Source of the DNA: Byssothecium circinans
Taxonomy: Eukaryota > Ascomycota > Dothideomycetes > Pleosporales > Massarinaceae
Length of the DNA stretch: 64,000 nucleotides
Direction of reading: 5' to 3'
Assembly: GCA_010015675.1 (NCBI GenBank)
Contig: ML976981.1
Coordinates: 977,253-1,041,252, forward strand
Shown piece by piece: positions 20,712 to 33,824 of this stretch. Numbering within the stretch: the stretch's first letter is position 1; each line of letters opens with the position of its first letter. The notes beneath the pieces are model-generated. The model saw only the letters and a program-made list of their open reading frames with translations. It was not told where the DNA came from and did no database searches. A program made the translations under genes and the position numbers.

Positions 20712-23700
20712 TTGTCTCCCGTCCTCGTCATCTTTCAAACGTCATGAAATTCCTCTTGACGATACCTCGTTTCCTACTACGTTGAGCGGTGAAGAGCGAT
20801 TCTAGCGGTGTCGCACGACTAGAATAAAAAGGGAAGGGAGCCAAGGGTTGTCATGTATTTCCGTACTTTCTTAGGCCCCACACCCCGGGTCTCGGTTTCC
20901 TTGTTTCCTCTGTCTGGCGCATGTTCGTCTGCATATTGTGCAGGTAGTTTGCACCAGCGTAGATGTTCGCGTGAGCGTCTGCTTTAGTGTCGACTAGTTC
21001 AGTATCCTGTGGTTCGCGCTAGGCATTTCCTCAGCCACTAGAGTGTGGAGAACGTAAGGAAAGTGTGGCGAGCGATCGGGGGGTTTCCTGCCCAACATGT
21101 TCGGCGTTCTTTCGAGTAATTATGATGATGACGATGCTGCTAGCAGACCCTATTGTCTTTGTTTGTTTGTTTGTTTGTTTACGCTTCTTCTCCTCCACAA
21201 CTTTCCCCTTTTTGGATGGCAAGAAGACCGAAACTTTACCAGAGCTAAACATAGCACCTCTCTCACCGACTTTCATCATTCTTCACCGCCCATCCAACAA
21301 TGAACTCGTCGTTTGAAGAAACAACAGGGTTGAGGTTATCGATCTGCAGATTTCCGCTCCTTAGTACGGCAGTGCGAGGCGAACCGATGTCGTACAGCAA
21401 GGCGGCTGCTGCCTTGCTGCACAGCGATATTATCGTCTGCCCGTCACATCATGTGATATGTGCATCGTAAGTACCTAGAGCAAAGGTCCGCCCGGATCCC
21501 CACAGCATCTAGTGAGTAGTGTGCGATGTTGTGGAGCGAGGTCGTGCAACGACTGCAGGGCAAAGCGGGTATGGTAAGGTAGAGAAAGAGCGTATGGACC
21601 GGAAGAGCGGTGGAGCAACCGGTGAGTGTGCGAATTTTCGCCGGACCTGCATACCCAGGACAGAACGAAACTTAATCGAGGATCGAGGAAATACAGAGCG
21701 TATGCATTGTTATTCCGATACAGAGTCCCCCAATAATGAGGCGGAGTTTCTATGGGTCTTAAAACAAGGAGAAGGCGGGATTCGAGGGGGCAAGGGGGGG
21801 CGAGAGGAAAGTAAAAAAACAAAGTGACGACTCGCCGTTCACACAGAGTTCTGACATTTCGCCCCGGTCTGACGCTGTGTAACGTTTCTATTTGCTGACA
21901 GGTACGGCTCGCCGAGTTGTGTGTGACGACCAGTGACTTTTCTCTGTGTGACTGGTTGGTTGCCAGAGGTTGTGATTGCGAAACCGAGTTGCCGCTTCCC
22001 CAGCTGTGGTGTAACAATGGGGACAGACGTTATTTACACGTTGTGAATGGGTAGAGATAGAAACTGGTACGCCGGTTGGGCCGGGGACGATGTTGGGAGT
22101 GTATTGAACGGTGTGATTGTGGCTGGGGGCGATCCATAAGGGACTCGAAGATCAGGTGGAGTCTAGGTTCAGTGAATGGGCACCGTGTGTATGGTGGCCC
22201 TCAGAGAATCTTTGCCTTCGCGGACTTCGCCTCTCCTTGACTGGACTGCACTGTGGCAAGCCTCTGTATTGCCCTGCATCATGCAGAGTATAACATGGCG
22301 AGGCGGAGCGGTGTGAGGCGGTGTGGATGTGTGTTGCTGGCAGTCAGTTCGATACTCTCTGGTCCGGTGAAGATGTGAGATGGTGTCATTAAGGGGTTTG
22401 TAGAGGTTGTCCTGGTATTGTAAATCGTATTTTGCGTTCTTGGGGCTGCGTGTCTTGCCATGCGAGGACGGGTTGTGGCGTTGAAGGTTCCGGTCCGCAG
22501 TGGTGAAGGACATCAGCACAGACTTGGGGATGGCGAGGTAGTGGAGGTCCAGGGGAAGCGGAAGCGATGGATATCAATATTGGGTGGACTAATGAATTAT
22601 TGGATGCAGGTGTTGTGAGGTTCGGAGAGATGGGGGAAGGTGAAGCTCATATGAATGGAGATCAGCGTCAAAACAGTGTCCAAGGACGGGTTACTGCTAC
22701 AGATCAGTGAGAAAACTTGTGTCAGTCGTCTGTCGATGGGCTTGATGTGCAAATCGACACTCCTAACCTTTCCTAACAACGTGAGCCAACCTAGTTCCCA
22801 AAGGAGAGAGCACTCTGTCCCCTTGTGATCAAAAGGTCGTTCCATGGCACTTTGGATCCGGCAACCATTGGCGACTTCCCTTGACCGCTCGATTCAAGTG
22901 AACACTCTGCAACTTGAACCACGCTTGAAGATTTGTGCGGCGTTCTACCCCGAGGCATGAGTCCAGGCAGTCTCAGCCGCATTAACAATGCCCATATATG
23001 ATAAAAAGCCACAAATTTCCACACTAACATGCAGCCCATCCGAGCATCGGTCCGAAACCTCGATCGGCGGTTCTCCAGATAGTCGTTGTCAATCTTTGTC
23101 AAGCACCCCAATCCTTGATGCCCAAGTCACGAGCCCAAAGCAACGTCTACTCGCCGACAGCCCTTCATTCCTTAAGTCCGCACTTAAGGCTACCGTTCCT
23201 GAACACACGATACACCCTGATCAACCAGGACCAGGCTAAAAGATCAGTCTTCGACCAAACGCAACCGGCGGTTAATTTAGATTGTAGGTACGTCCACATG
23301 GCATGCGGTACGGTTCCCAGTCCCCACTAGCGCGAAACTCATAAAACGACCATCATGTTCTCGCCACGAGTCATAGCGGCACTACTTCCTACGCTACGGA
23401 AAGGTTACTAGAGTTCCGCGCCTTCCCGGCACCACGTTGACGGGGGCATCGCTGTGAGATTTTGCCGGTGAACATGATTCCATGGCAGGTTCTAGGGCAC
23501 CAAGATGCCGGTGCGATCATGCAACTCTATTCCGGTCGAGGGACCTTAGCTTGCGCCATTTCAAATTACCGCCGGTGGAAGCTTTGCGAGAGCGAGAGCG
23601 AGAACGAACTGGAGATTTCCTTGTTCGATCAATATTGGTTGTCTGAGATGGAGGTCGATGCCCTGGTTCTGCATGTTTGAAAAGCCGTAGAAAGATGTGC

Positions 23701-26245
23701 ACTCGCCCGCACCACCGCATCATGGCATTTGCATCGGCACTTGCACGACTCGTCCTCCTCAGGCGAACACGTTCCCTCCAGCCTCGAGACAACCAGCATT
23801 ATTAGGTACGCCATCTCGAGTCGCGCAAACAGGAGGAACATGCTAAGGTTTCGCTCTAGATAACCACAACCGAAACATCGCGACAGCGAACATAAAAAAT
23901 TATCCCTCGCCCTCCCTTCGCTCGTACCGGTCGCCCGTTTCATGACTTTGGGTGATGCAGCCGCAACAGCTGGTGTTTCTACTTCGATGTGACGGAGAAC
24001 CGGCGTTCTCATGCCGTCGCAAGCGGTTTGAGGAGGGGATGGATGGCTGGATGACATGCAATTTCTCGGATTGGGACGGAAATGACAGTCTTGCTTGTAG
24101 CCCAACGAAAGAGCGAACGACCGAATACGCCACAATTCCTCTCCGCCACCGTTCTCAACTCTCCATGAGAAAGATAGCCATGCCAGCGGTCCAAGGTTCG
24201 CAAACATGGCCATATCACGACATCGGACAACTCAGAGCTGACGCGACTACTGTCACACAATCGTCCTCGAAGCACTCGCCAGATCCCTCCGCTTCTGCAA
24301 GACATTGGCGTGATCGTTTGCCGGCGACGCTACGCGACGGTAACGCATGCGTGGGATTTGTTTGAACATGTTCGCATGGCAAGGGACCACGGAGATGGGC
24401 CTCCGGAGCCGTCGTTGCATATCAGCGGCGCCATCCATCCGCCCCAATAATAGCGATCCCTCATCCGAGCCTGTGTGAGTACCAAACTTTCAAACCTTCC
24501 ATGGCTTCCATGCCCGCTTTTTTCTTCCACCAGTACATGCCGTCTCGTCTCATCCTGTAGCTTCGACGTTCATGCCGATGTTCAGCCCTGCGACTCACGT
24601 TCCCAGCACAGTCCCGGCAACCATGGCATGCATGTTTAATTTGTCAATGGGGAAGTATAGCCCACTATACATATAGCATGGCGCTCAATATGATAGAATA
24701 ATAGTTCGAGCCAAAACGCGTAAAAATACTCCGTAGGGGCTGCAGAATCTCAGCTTGTCCACGTGCAGGGATTCATGAACCCTGGTCCCGAGCGTGTTTC
24801 AAGAAATCCATGGATGACCCACACACCCAACTCAACCCGCCAACGGTCGTTCTTTTTTGGTAATCTTCGAGAAGGGCGGGCCGAAAACGAAAATAGGGGA
24901 GGGAGGTTGTGCGGTGATGCGGTCAGGGTTCCAATTCCAAATTTCGCTTTTTGGAACATTGCCGCGCCGTGCAGGAGTTCGGTGGGCGATGAACTCATCT
25001 CATTCTTCATGCCCTTGTCATGGCAGGGCTGAAAGAAGCGTGACTGGGATCCTCGTGTATTGTTTTCCTTTTTTTTATACACTAAACACCTCTAATGAAT
25101 CAAACGCCGGAAAGAGTGAGGTGCGGGTTACACTAAATACAAGCCTTGCGATGCCGTTCTCCCACATGGTGCTTGCAAGGAATAAAGTAATGACTCTGAC
25201 GGAATGGTCGTGACAACTCAACCCGCAGGATGGTGTGGCTGGCGCATGTATGCCACGTACACTTTGCCGTGACCGATAGTTTGAACGCCGCGATGTCGCT
25301 ACGTCATCAGATGGCGGGTGATTCACCGCCACGGGCGGGAGCATGGGCCCTGTGTGCGGACAACGGAGGAAGTAAAAATTTGCGCACATACTGTACAATG
25401 GTAGAGAATCCTGTTCTTAGATCTAGTGGACGGAATCGATGTGCGGTGAGGTGGGGAGACGAAACCGCCTTTCTCAAGTTTATAGCTGGAACGGGAAATT
25501 TATTCCATGCATTGAGGAAAATTATACAACGGTCTTCCGGCGCTCCGCTCGCTCGCTTCCAAATGCTAAAAATGTTGATAGAAAACAGGCTGAGAAAGGC
25601 AATCATGTCTATGAACCACAAGTATTGAATGAAACCGCTGCAAATGCACAATCGTGATCGCTACCCGCCAGATATGGTATATCTAATGCAAAAGAGAGCA
25701 AAAATCATACAATCCGTCGCTATGAGGAAGGAAAAAGTCCACACCCACACACATACAAGGGAAAAACTTGCAAAAAGGAAAAAAAAAAGAGAGAGATAAG
25801 AGATGAAGGGAACACGCCGCCCAACGCTAAATGCCGCAATCATAGAACCGCTCGATAGACCAGAATGTTGTTGACGATGCGAAGCCATGCCGATGCCAAT
25901 GCTGTTGCCCTTTATCCGTGCCTTGTTATGTATGCAACCGATCCTTCCCACCCCAACCTATATGCACCTTGTTGCTGCCCCGTTCTCCACCCCGTTGTAT
26001 CTTCAAGTCGATCTTGTAAATTGTGTCCATGCTCTTCTTATCCGGTAGCCTGCCCAGAAAGGTAGATGATGTCAATTTTCTTCTCCTGTGCTATAATTCC
26101 TCCGCATCGTGATACGCAGGGGAGTGCCCATGCATGGCGTTTTTCAAAGGCTCAAGGATAACAGCCATGCATCTTGCGTGTCATGGTTGTGTCGAGCTGA
26201 ACCGAATGGCCTCCATCTGTCTTCGCGCTTGCTACGACAGTGCGA
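20712..26245. other. 5.5 kb without a recognisable gene
   Basis: Open frames up to 194 codons exist on both strands (for example 21475-22017 and 23629-24213, minus), but their predicted proteins are compositionally odd, lack domains and show no conserved splice structure. A tetranucleotide run of GTTT lies at about 21157-21180. A small palindromic stretch around 24658-24680 (tatagcccactatacatatag) is weak. The right end probably includes the 3' untranslated region of the Myb gene. I see no tRNA B-box or transposon ends. Noncoding RNA or long regulatory sequence is possible. Confidence 0.4.
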
Positions 26246-27849
26246 TCACGTTGTAGAAGATGGAGGCTCGTTGGACACAGCCTGCTCTGAATCGTCGGGT
26301 TCGGACCTCTTCAAGCTCTTCACACTGCCAGTTCCACTTCGCTGCGACGACCGATCGGGACTCCTTCCACCTAGACTCCTCGTCTCCACCTCTGCCCTCA
26401 GACCGCCCTCCTCTTCGCGCTTCCTCTTCCCGAAAGGGTCACTCAATGGGCCTGAATCTTCTCTCTTCATACCAGAATACGAGTCGGGCGCAGGCGCAGT
26501 CCGTGCGCCGCTGATAAGGTCTGCTTCGGATTGAGGGGTTATTTGCGGGAGGGTTGGACCGAGTTGCGGCGGTACGCTGGAACGAGACCTTGCGTCCCCT
26601 CGTCGCCATCCGAATGAACTATTTCTTCTCCGGCCTTGACTTGATCCACTCTCTGTTCGCTGGTGGTACGAGTGCTGGAGCGGACCCGGCGGTGGCGGTG
26701 GTGGCTGATGCTGTTGTGGAGGGGGAGGAGGAGCTGAATGAGGAATCAACTGGGAAGGGGGAGCATTAGTGGGAGTGAAGCCGTGAGGAGGTGCTGGTAT
26801 CATAGGTCCGGGTATCGGTGCGGGCGCGACAAGTGAAGTGGGTGGGGAGTTTAGGCTTGTAGCAGACGGGTGGAGTTGGAATACGGGAGCGTTTGCGCGG
26901 GCGCTCATCTCTTGTTCGCCGAGCTGCCAGTGCATTGACTCGGCCGAGCGCCACGGTATGCCCATTTCTGTAGCCACCTTCTGCCACATCTGGTCCTTAA
27001 ATCTACACCATTTCGTTAGCCAGTGATCGAGCAGATAGCCTAGCAAAGCGCCATCGCATACAGAACATATCAAACTCATTGGAGAAAACGCTCAGTGGAA
27101 GGTGGGTGTGACCAAAAACATAGCGGTACCAGCAGTATGGCTGCGACGTGTGACGGCCCATGTGGGGATTTGCGTTTTACGTACCGAGCGTAAAGCCTCG
27201 CAAGCTTGTTCTTTTTTTCCTCGTCCCAAACCGCGCGCTTCTCCAAATAGTTCTGGTATCGCAAACGGCAGGAGATGGAGCTTCTTCCGGGTAGTCTTTT
27301 CGCTATGTCGTCCCATTTCATACCCTGGCCCCGTAGCTCAATCGTGAGGTTGTCCTCCTCAGGCGTCCACTTGGACTGTTTCTTGGCCGGGCTCTCATCT
27401 GGAAGCGGCGTCTGCGAGGCAGCTCTTTTGATTACCTGGGAGGGCGGAGATCCATTGGAACCTGGTAGGCCTTGCGGAATCGGTGCTGGTTGTCCCTGAT
27501 GCCCGGAGTAGAGGGGTCGAAATTGCGGCGGCGGTCCTGGATCCGGATGGCGATGGAGTTCTGCTATTGCCGGAAGCACCGGTCCTCCTTGCATTGGTGC
27601 AGTCGACGTTGGTCCCAGATTCGAGTATGCTGGTGTCGCAGCATAAGCTGGTGAGGATGTCGCATACGCGTGCAGCGGCGTGGCGCGAGGGGAGCAGGTG
27701 CCGGCATACGCAGGGGAAAGAGCATATGCGGAAGTAGCTGTCGTGCATGCTCTTGTTGCACCTGTCGAGGTGGAGCCTATGGAGGTAGAGCTCTTCTTGC
27801 TCGCCGGGGATTCGGAGCCCCGGGGCTCGATGAGGAGATTGATATCCAC
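26246..27849 (-). CDS. Myb/SANT-like transcription factor
   Basis: Probable nuclear DNA-binding regulator. Exons 27849-27185 and 27002-26246, separated by a 182 bp intron, give 473 residues. A Myb repeat occupies residues 160-205: KWTPEEDNLTIELRGQGMKW then DDIAKRLPGRSSISCRLRYQ. A second SANT-like helical unit, completed by the splice (LARLYARFKDQMWQKVATEM), runs to about 254. The conserved pair of units is common to a widespread ascomycete Myb family whose function varies. The N-terminal 150 residues are Ala/Pro/Tyr-rich, with repeats of AYA. The C-terminal half is Pro/Gln-rich, then Ser/Arg-rich, typical of activation or interaction regions. The start MDINLLIEPR is well placed, and the 5' region upstream is long. 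I cannot assign a named orthologue. Confidence 0.82.
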
Positions 27850-30800
27850 GACGATAGGCGGGATGGACTGGCTTCAAGCCAGCCCATAAGTTGACGGTGG
27901 ATTACCAAAAAGCCTCCTACCTACGTCAAGCGTGCTGGGGCGGAACGGTAGGCGCGATAGCTCGCAGTTGCTGCAAACGTTATGGGTTGGAAGATGAGCC
28001 ACGAACGTCGAGTCGATATCCGTATTAATATGCACCTTGTATACCGTGCGGTATTCGCAGGCAGCGGCGTTGGGGGCAACCAGCCAGGCAGAAACAGGCG
28101 CTGCGTCGGCACGCTGGGTGTTGTCGAGAATAGTCGGCAGAAGCGAGATGGAATAGATGGAAAGATTGATGTGTCGATGTACTGATGTACTGTGATGGCC
28201 ACAATGGGATGCAGGGTGGCGCGAGGCTCAAGGTGGGGAGATGGAAATGTGACGCTGGGCGATGAGGTTCGAGCACTGTGCGAGTGTGCCAATGTATGTC
28301 GAAGTGACCAGTTGCGAGGTATTTTGGTCGATACAAGTTGTGAGTGGTTGTTCACGGGAAGCTACTTTGATATGGAACAGTCAATTGGGCAGGGGCTTGA
28401 AACATAGTCGCCGATGATTCCCTTAACGACAAGCAAGCATAGCCACTAATTGAGGGCAAAAATGGGCGAGGAAGAAAGGGTTGTGCTGGAGGACAAATGC
28501 AGTCTGGAGAGCGAGAATAGAAACTGAGGTACTTGAGGCACGGATAGCGTAGGTAGTAGGGGGTGTTAGAGGTGGTGGACGTGCGGCTGTATGTAACTTT
28601 AATGCCATCCATGCTATGCCCTTGTTGAGAGTGCCGTGCCGCCTCGCTGTCGTCGGTCGGCGGTAGGGATCCGGGGTTACGGAATAGGGAGACTTTCTGC
28701 TCTCTGACTTGACACACACTTACTACTGTACTTTGTGCTTTACACTGGCTCATCTCTGTGCTGGCGGCGCCACCGCTAGATGCTAGGATGACCCACGGAC
28801 AATTCAGGGAGCGCTGCTGCCGGCCATCTCAGGAGTATGCTGCTAACAAGAAGGACTGGCAGCCCAAATGCTCGAATTACTAACGTTAGCCTGCAACAAA
28901 AAGCAGTCGACGGAGGCTGCTAGCAGCAGTTGGTAGCAGGTCTTGTCGATGACGTGTCGCCCACTTCGCAGCATTACTCACCCTCGCATTCTGGCTCTGC
29001 TCTCCTTATTGCTTCATATCCACTTACTCGCTCTTGTCTCGGCTTGATTTGCTGCCCTCGGCTACTCGTCAGGCCTCAACGCGTTGCGAAACGGGGCTGC
29101 AGCCACCCCAGAGGATCGTTCGGCGGCCGCATAGGGTTGCTGTCAAACTATCATGAACAACCAGCTTGGAACTTCTCATCCGAAGACGAGGATGCAACGA
29201 ATCAGGGGCGGTGAACGGCTCCAGGGATCAATCAAGGGCCGGCCAGGATGGCAGAAGCACGATGACCTGGCGGCGAACAAGATCTGCAATCCTCCGCCCT
29301 GCCCTGCGGGTTATCTGACGCCTGAAGAATCGCTACCGAAAGCAGCCTCACCTACGAACGCTGACTTCATTATGGCGGTGCACATGGTGATGTGTCCACG
29401 CCCGAAAGCTTGTCCTGCTGCACGTCGTGTGCCGAGCATGCACCTGTCGACCACGCCTCTCAACACTGCTGCTGCTGCTGTCGCTGTCGCTGGCGCTGTC
29501 CTTCAGAGTGCCAGCACTGAGCAGACGACTTACACCGGAAAGGAGAAGAGCGGTGAAATGCGGTGAACTGCCGGTTGTGACGTCTACAGCAGTAGCTTTC
29601 GGCTCGCCTTGCTGGAGGAGAAGCCAGGAGGCATGCATCCGAACCAGGCCCTAGCTCCAGCCTGACCCGCGCGACGACCTCCTTTATATGGTACAAAACC
29701 CATTGTACCACCACGTTCCACGTGAAAGCTCCTGCGCCGCGGCGGTGCTGTGCGTTGTCGTGTCCGGGGCCGCATAGTGCTCTCGTACTGTAGAGCAGAG
29801 CAAGCCAGACCACGCCGTTTGGCAGATTGCATCACCAATGCGGCCTCGATCAGGTAGCGACCATGATGCGCTTAAGGCGGTGTAGAATCCCGCATCCAAG
29901 CCCAAGTTTGTCGCCTTTAGGGCATCTTTAAGAGTTCGGAGTACGGGTACTGTAGTTTGGACGGGGCGCCCTTGGTGCTAAGACGCGCGAACTGCATTAG
30001 TTCCAATGTTCGGCGTGGAGAGCGCACGGGCAGTGTTCTTAAATCAAAGGCCTGACGACGGTGGGCTCATCTCAGAGAAGAGCTTGACGGCTGTGTCAGG
30101 TCATCTCATCTCATCTCAATCATTGTTGCACTCTGCGGGCGGCTGCGAACGTGAGTCTTCCAAACCCCCGGTCACGGGCTGCCGTGTTCCGACGGTCCGA
30201 TTCATAAGCCACAGTTCTCGCAGCCATCTGGTCTACCGATGATCCTGCGTCACAAATTCTACGCCTCGTCCATGTCTGGCTGGGCTGTGGCCGCTCCGCC
30301 CTGCAGAAACTAACTGACAATTCATCAATCTGGGATACGGACGAACAGACACTCCGACGATTTGTATTTTTAGAGTAGAACGCATTAAATAGGCGGTGAA
30401 GCCGGCTCTCTGCCAGTTGGCTTTTAGTCCTTCTTGGAGGAAGAAACCTGTACGCACATGCGCGCATCATGATTTCGTGGTGAGTCATGGGAGCAATGAC
30501 CGAAGAGTGGCAGGTGGTAGGTCGACGATCGGTGCGAGAGCAAAGGGGCTGCAAATGATCTGAATCAATCTCGCGTGCCTTGGCTGATGAAGTGATATCA
30601 ATCCTCGTTTGATGGAACGGTTTGGAGAAGCGCGTGCCCATGTTTGAGTTCGGAGAAAAGAAAGCACTGGAAAAGAAGGCAAGCAGTCCGACAACAGGTG
30701 GGGTACGGCCAAAAAACTGTACGTGGGGTATTTTCCGGCCGTCAGCGCGATGAGACGACGTGGGGGAGCAATCGCTGTTCTGAGATATATTCCGCCAAGT

Positions 30801-31128
30801 CACGTGACAACCTCTCGCTTATTTTTCCAGTCCGCTCTGGTCCCTCTGACGTTACACTTGCGGCTAGACAGCATGGTTGCCATCTAGACAACTATCCCCT
30901 TTCTCGCCAACAGCATAGCGATAGTCTACTGCATAAAGCGAAAGTTGATTTGCATAGTCAGCGGCGGTCTACGCCTACGCCTACGCCTCCTTCCTCCGGA
31001 ATACCCCGTGATTGGCACCCTGCACCCACTCGGCCGACATCATACCGCAGGGCGGCACTCCCGACTTGCTTTTTTGCGACCCGACCTTTGGGCGTCGCTA
31101 ATACGGTTTCAAGACCGAGACCACCAAC
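27850..31128. other. 3.3 kb divergent intergenic region
   Basis: This lies between the divergent starts of the Myb gene and tubulin cofactor B. Frames of up to about 230 codons on the minus strand (30120-30803) show no domain. Simple repeats are (TCATC)n near 30101-30118 and (TACGCC)n near 30969-30988. A long leader for the Myb transcript is plausible but not demonstrable. Confidence 0.4.
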
Positions 31129-33292
31129 ATGTCTCTCCAAACGGCGGCAGATGTTCCCCTACTCGTCAGCTCTTTCAACTCCTCGTCTGAGCGTCGCATA
31201 TCTCCATCATGGACCATAGCACACTTCAAGACGCGACTTGAGCCCATTACCGGGATTCCATCTCACTGTCAACAACTCTCTCTACGTGTGGGCTCTCAGG
31301 ATCCGGTCGCTATATCCGCCGCCGATGAAGAGCAGACACAGCTTGCTGCCTTCCCCTTGCAGCCACATGCGGAACTCATCGTAAGTGCCAAAGCCTACTC
31401 CATCCGCAAGTCGCTTGAAATTGTCGTCTTCTCTGAGACTGCCCCATGGTGTATCTCACAGTCCTACCGGGCCTTGCCTTGTCAGCACACGCTTCACGGC
31501 AGGTTTGCTTTTCCCGTCCGTCTGATGTCTTGGCCACTTTGCAACACCGAGCTGGGGGAAATACATGCATTTCTAAACTACATCATACCTTCAGCCTCCT
31601 ACAGCTATTTATACACAGCTTCGCCAGGTTCTCGGTCAGATTACATCTAATCGAGCCCAAATCCACTTATCAAACAATCAATTTTTCTCGCTTCAATTTC
31701 TCTTATATTTTCTACTTCTCACACCACATGATGGAATCCTCGTCGATACGTGCATTGTGTGGCTATAAAGGGACACAACCATGATTCTGATCGTTTAATT
31801 CTAGGTTGGTGACACCCGACCGCCTTCGGCCCGTACAGACTTTTCCGACCTATCCGCTGTACCCAAGTATGAGATGCCTAGCGGCGAGTACGAGACTCGA
31901 ACGGACAGTGTTCTAGCATGGAAGAAGGCCCAGAAGCTTGGGCGCTTTGATCCGAATGCTCCAACCATCGAGCAGCAGAAGATTCGGGCTTCGGAACGTG
32001 AAATTGAAGAGAGGGGTAAGTTTATCGTTGTTTAATTCTGCATTCACAAACTCGTACGGCTCTAGCGGACCAAGACGACCACACTCAAAAGCAAACACAC
32101 CGGCAACTATTTTCATGGCTGCACATGCTCGTACCAGCGAAGCAGTCGACGATGGATCACCGACACGGTCGCACTCCTGCTCCGAGCCACACCATCTTCC
32201 ACAGGACAGAGATACTTGCGCCATTCTACAATTTGTCATCGACTCGATGCCCACCCAAGCGGCCGAAGGATTGGAGAAGTCATTCTACAAAACGCTCTTC
32301 TTGTGGTCGCAATTTCCTCATTGGGTGGTCTGCATGTACGCCTTGATCAACTAGAGCGACGAGACAAGGACCAGTTTTGAACAAAAGCAAACCCGCCGAA
32401 GAGCTGTCATTTGTTGCTCCGTTGATCTCCTTTCGCGATCCTTTCCCATGGCCATGTGCTTGGGAATAACATCATGCCCCAGCTGAAGTTCATATGCTCC
32501 ACCACTACCACCACCATCATCGCCTCACTATCGGCCAGCTCTTTGAGACCGAAGAGGGGAATCATGGCAGAGCCTTCCTTTGTTCTAGAAGATCCAAGCA
32601 CCATAACCGCGATAAACTCCTCGGCCTTTTTTACTGGGACAACCATGAACGTTTAAAAGAACAAACCGCTTGTCGGTGCGCCCACTAACAGTCCACGGCC
32701 CGTTCACGGCCCGTCTCCACAACTATTCCCACGCTGTTCGGATGCAACAAGATGTCCCGCAAACTTTATTCACGACTTACGTTTCCCAAACCGCTCTGTT
32801 CGCCGACGTGACATGCGATGACAGTGGGTACTTGGGATGACGTGCATGCTCTGTTGTATTATTTCGCGGCTTTAATATCACACCGACGGCGGAGTTTTCG
32901 ATGAACGTTGTACGAATTGAACGACGACCTCACCATGGACACAGTTGCTTATCGCACACGCATTGCATTTCAGTTTCAGCTTGTCATGACCAAACATAGC
33001 TAACCGTTGAACAACAGGCCTCACCCTCAACGCCCGTGTTCGCCTTCTTCCCGAGTCCGATGCCCGTCGAGGAACCGTATCCTACGCAGGTCCGGTCCCC
33101 GAGATTCCGGGTATAGGCCCTTGGATCGGCGTTACGCTGGACGAGCCTACGGGCAAGAATGATGGAACGGTCAAGGGAAAGCGGTATTTTGAGTGTGGGA
33201 ACAACTGCGGCGTCTTCGTTCGACCGGAGCGCTGCGAGGCAGGCGACTTTCCCCCGCTGGATCTTGGGGACGAGGATATGGAGGAGTTGTAA
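31129..33292 (+). CDS. ALF1: tubulin-folding cofactor B (Alf1/TBCB)
   Basis: Chaperone that binds alpha-tubulin and works with cofactor E in making or dissociating tubulin dimers. Exons 31129-31380, 31805-32015 and 33018-33292 give 245 residues, the usual family length. The N-terminal ubiquitin-like domain occupies roughly residues 1-90. The linker has the family segment KYEMPSGEYETRTDSVLAWK and KLGRFDPNAPTIEQQKIRA. The C-terminal CAP-Gly domain reads PWIGVTLDEPTGKNDGTVKG and then KRYFECGNNCGVFVRPER. The protein ends in acidic DMEEL, resembling the acidic C termini known for cofactor B and tubulin. All junctions are conserved in frame. The introns are extraordinary in length for this window: 424 bp and 1,002 bp. 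Confidence 0.9.
32016..33017 (+). other. 1,002 bp intron of the cofactor B gene
   Basis: Donor gtaagt at 32016 and acceptor caacag before 33018 restore EIEERGLTLNARVRL, so the whole interval must be spliced out. It contains plus-strand frames at 32125-32346 and 32456-32656 and a (CAC/CAT)n-rich patch at about 32492-32520, none recognisable as a gene. A nested noncoding RNA or an inserted element is possible but no ends are visible. Confidence 0.7.
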
Positions 33293-33824
33293 GGCGCGTT
33301 GCGGAGCTTGAACGAGAGCGAGAGTTCAGCTTCCGTTCTGTCTTGTACGGGCCAAGTATCAATTAAAGACATCAGGATACCCAGAAATCCGCTAGAAAAT
33401 GTATGCAGACCGTCGGCCGGTACCCATACGCCAATGAAAGTATGCAATAAGAGTCCCAACCGCGTCGGCGGCCCTTCTAGCTTCCTGGTTTGCCAGTTTT
33501 GTGGAGAGCCTGCGCTAGTTCTTGTTGTTGTCGGGAGGCGACCAACATCGTACCTAGCGTAAGCTTTGGCAATCACTTCGCTAAAAAAAATTCGGTTTCT
33601 TTTCACCCTGCATTACCACGTTCCCCAACCCGCATTTCATCCGCATTGGTGATGATTATCCCCGTCATCAAATCTCTTTCCCAGGTTAGATCTGAAAATG
33701 CCATGGAAATCTCGGGCTGGGCTATACCGACCCAAATCACCTCTCGCGTATACAAAAGACCAAGAAGCAATAATGTAGCTTTTCTTCGTCGTCCTTTCAA
33801 GTCACTTCAACGTCACTTGACACC
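33293..33824. other. intergenic, no gene seen
   Basis: This is the 3' flank of the cofactor B gene and the former promoter of the dead glycosidase gene. There are no features beyond short frames. Confidence 0.4.

Noticed and set aside
21475..22017. 180-codon minus-strand frame
   Set aside because: No domain, no splice partners, unnatural composition; probably a chance open frame.
23629..24213. 194-codon minus-strand frame with a Cys-rich CKCRCKCH stretch
   Set aside because: The Cys cluster comes from a short low-complexity run, and no zinc-finger spacing is seen.
30120..30803. 227-codon minus-strand frame
   Set aside because: No recognisable domain, and it lies in the promoter region of cofactor B.
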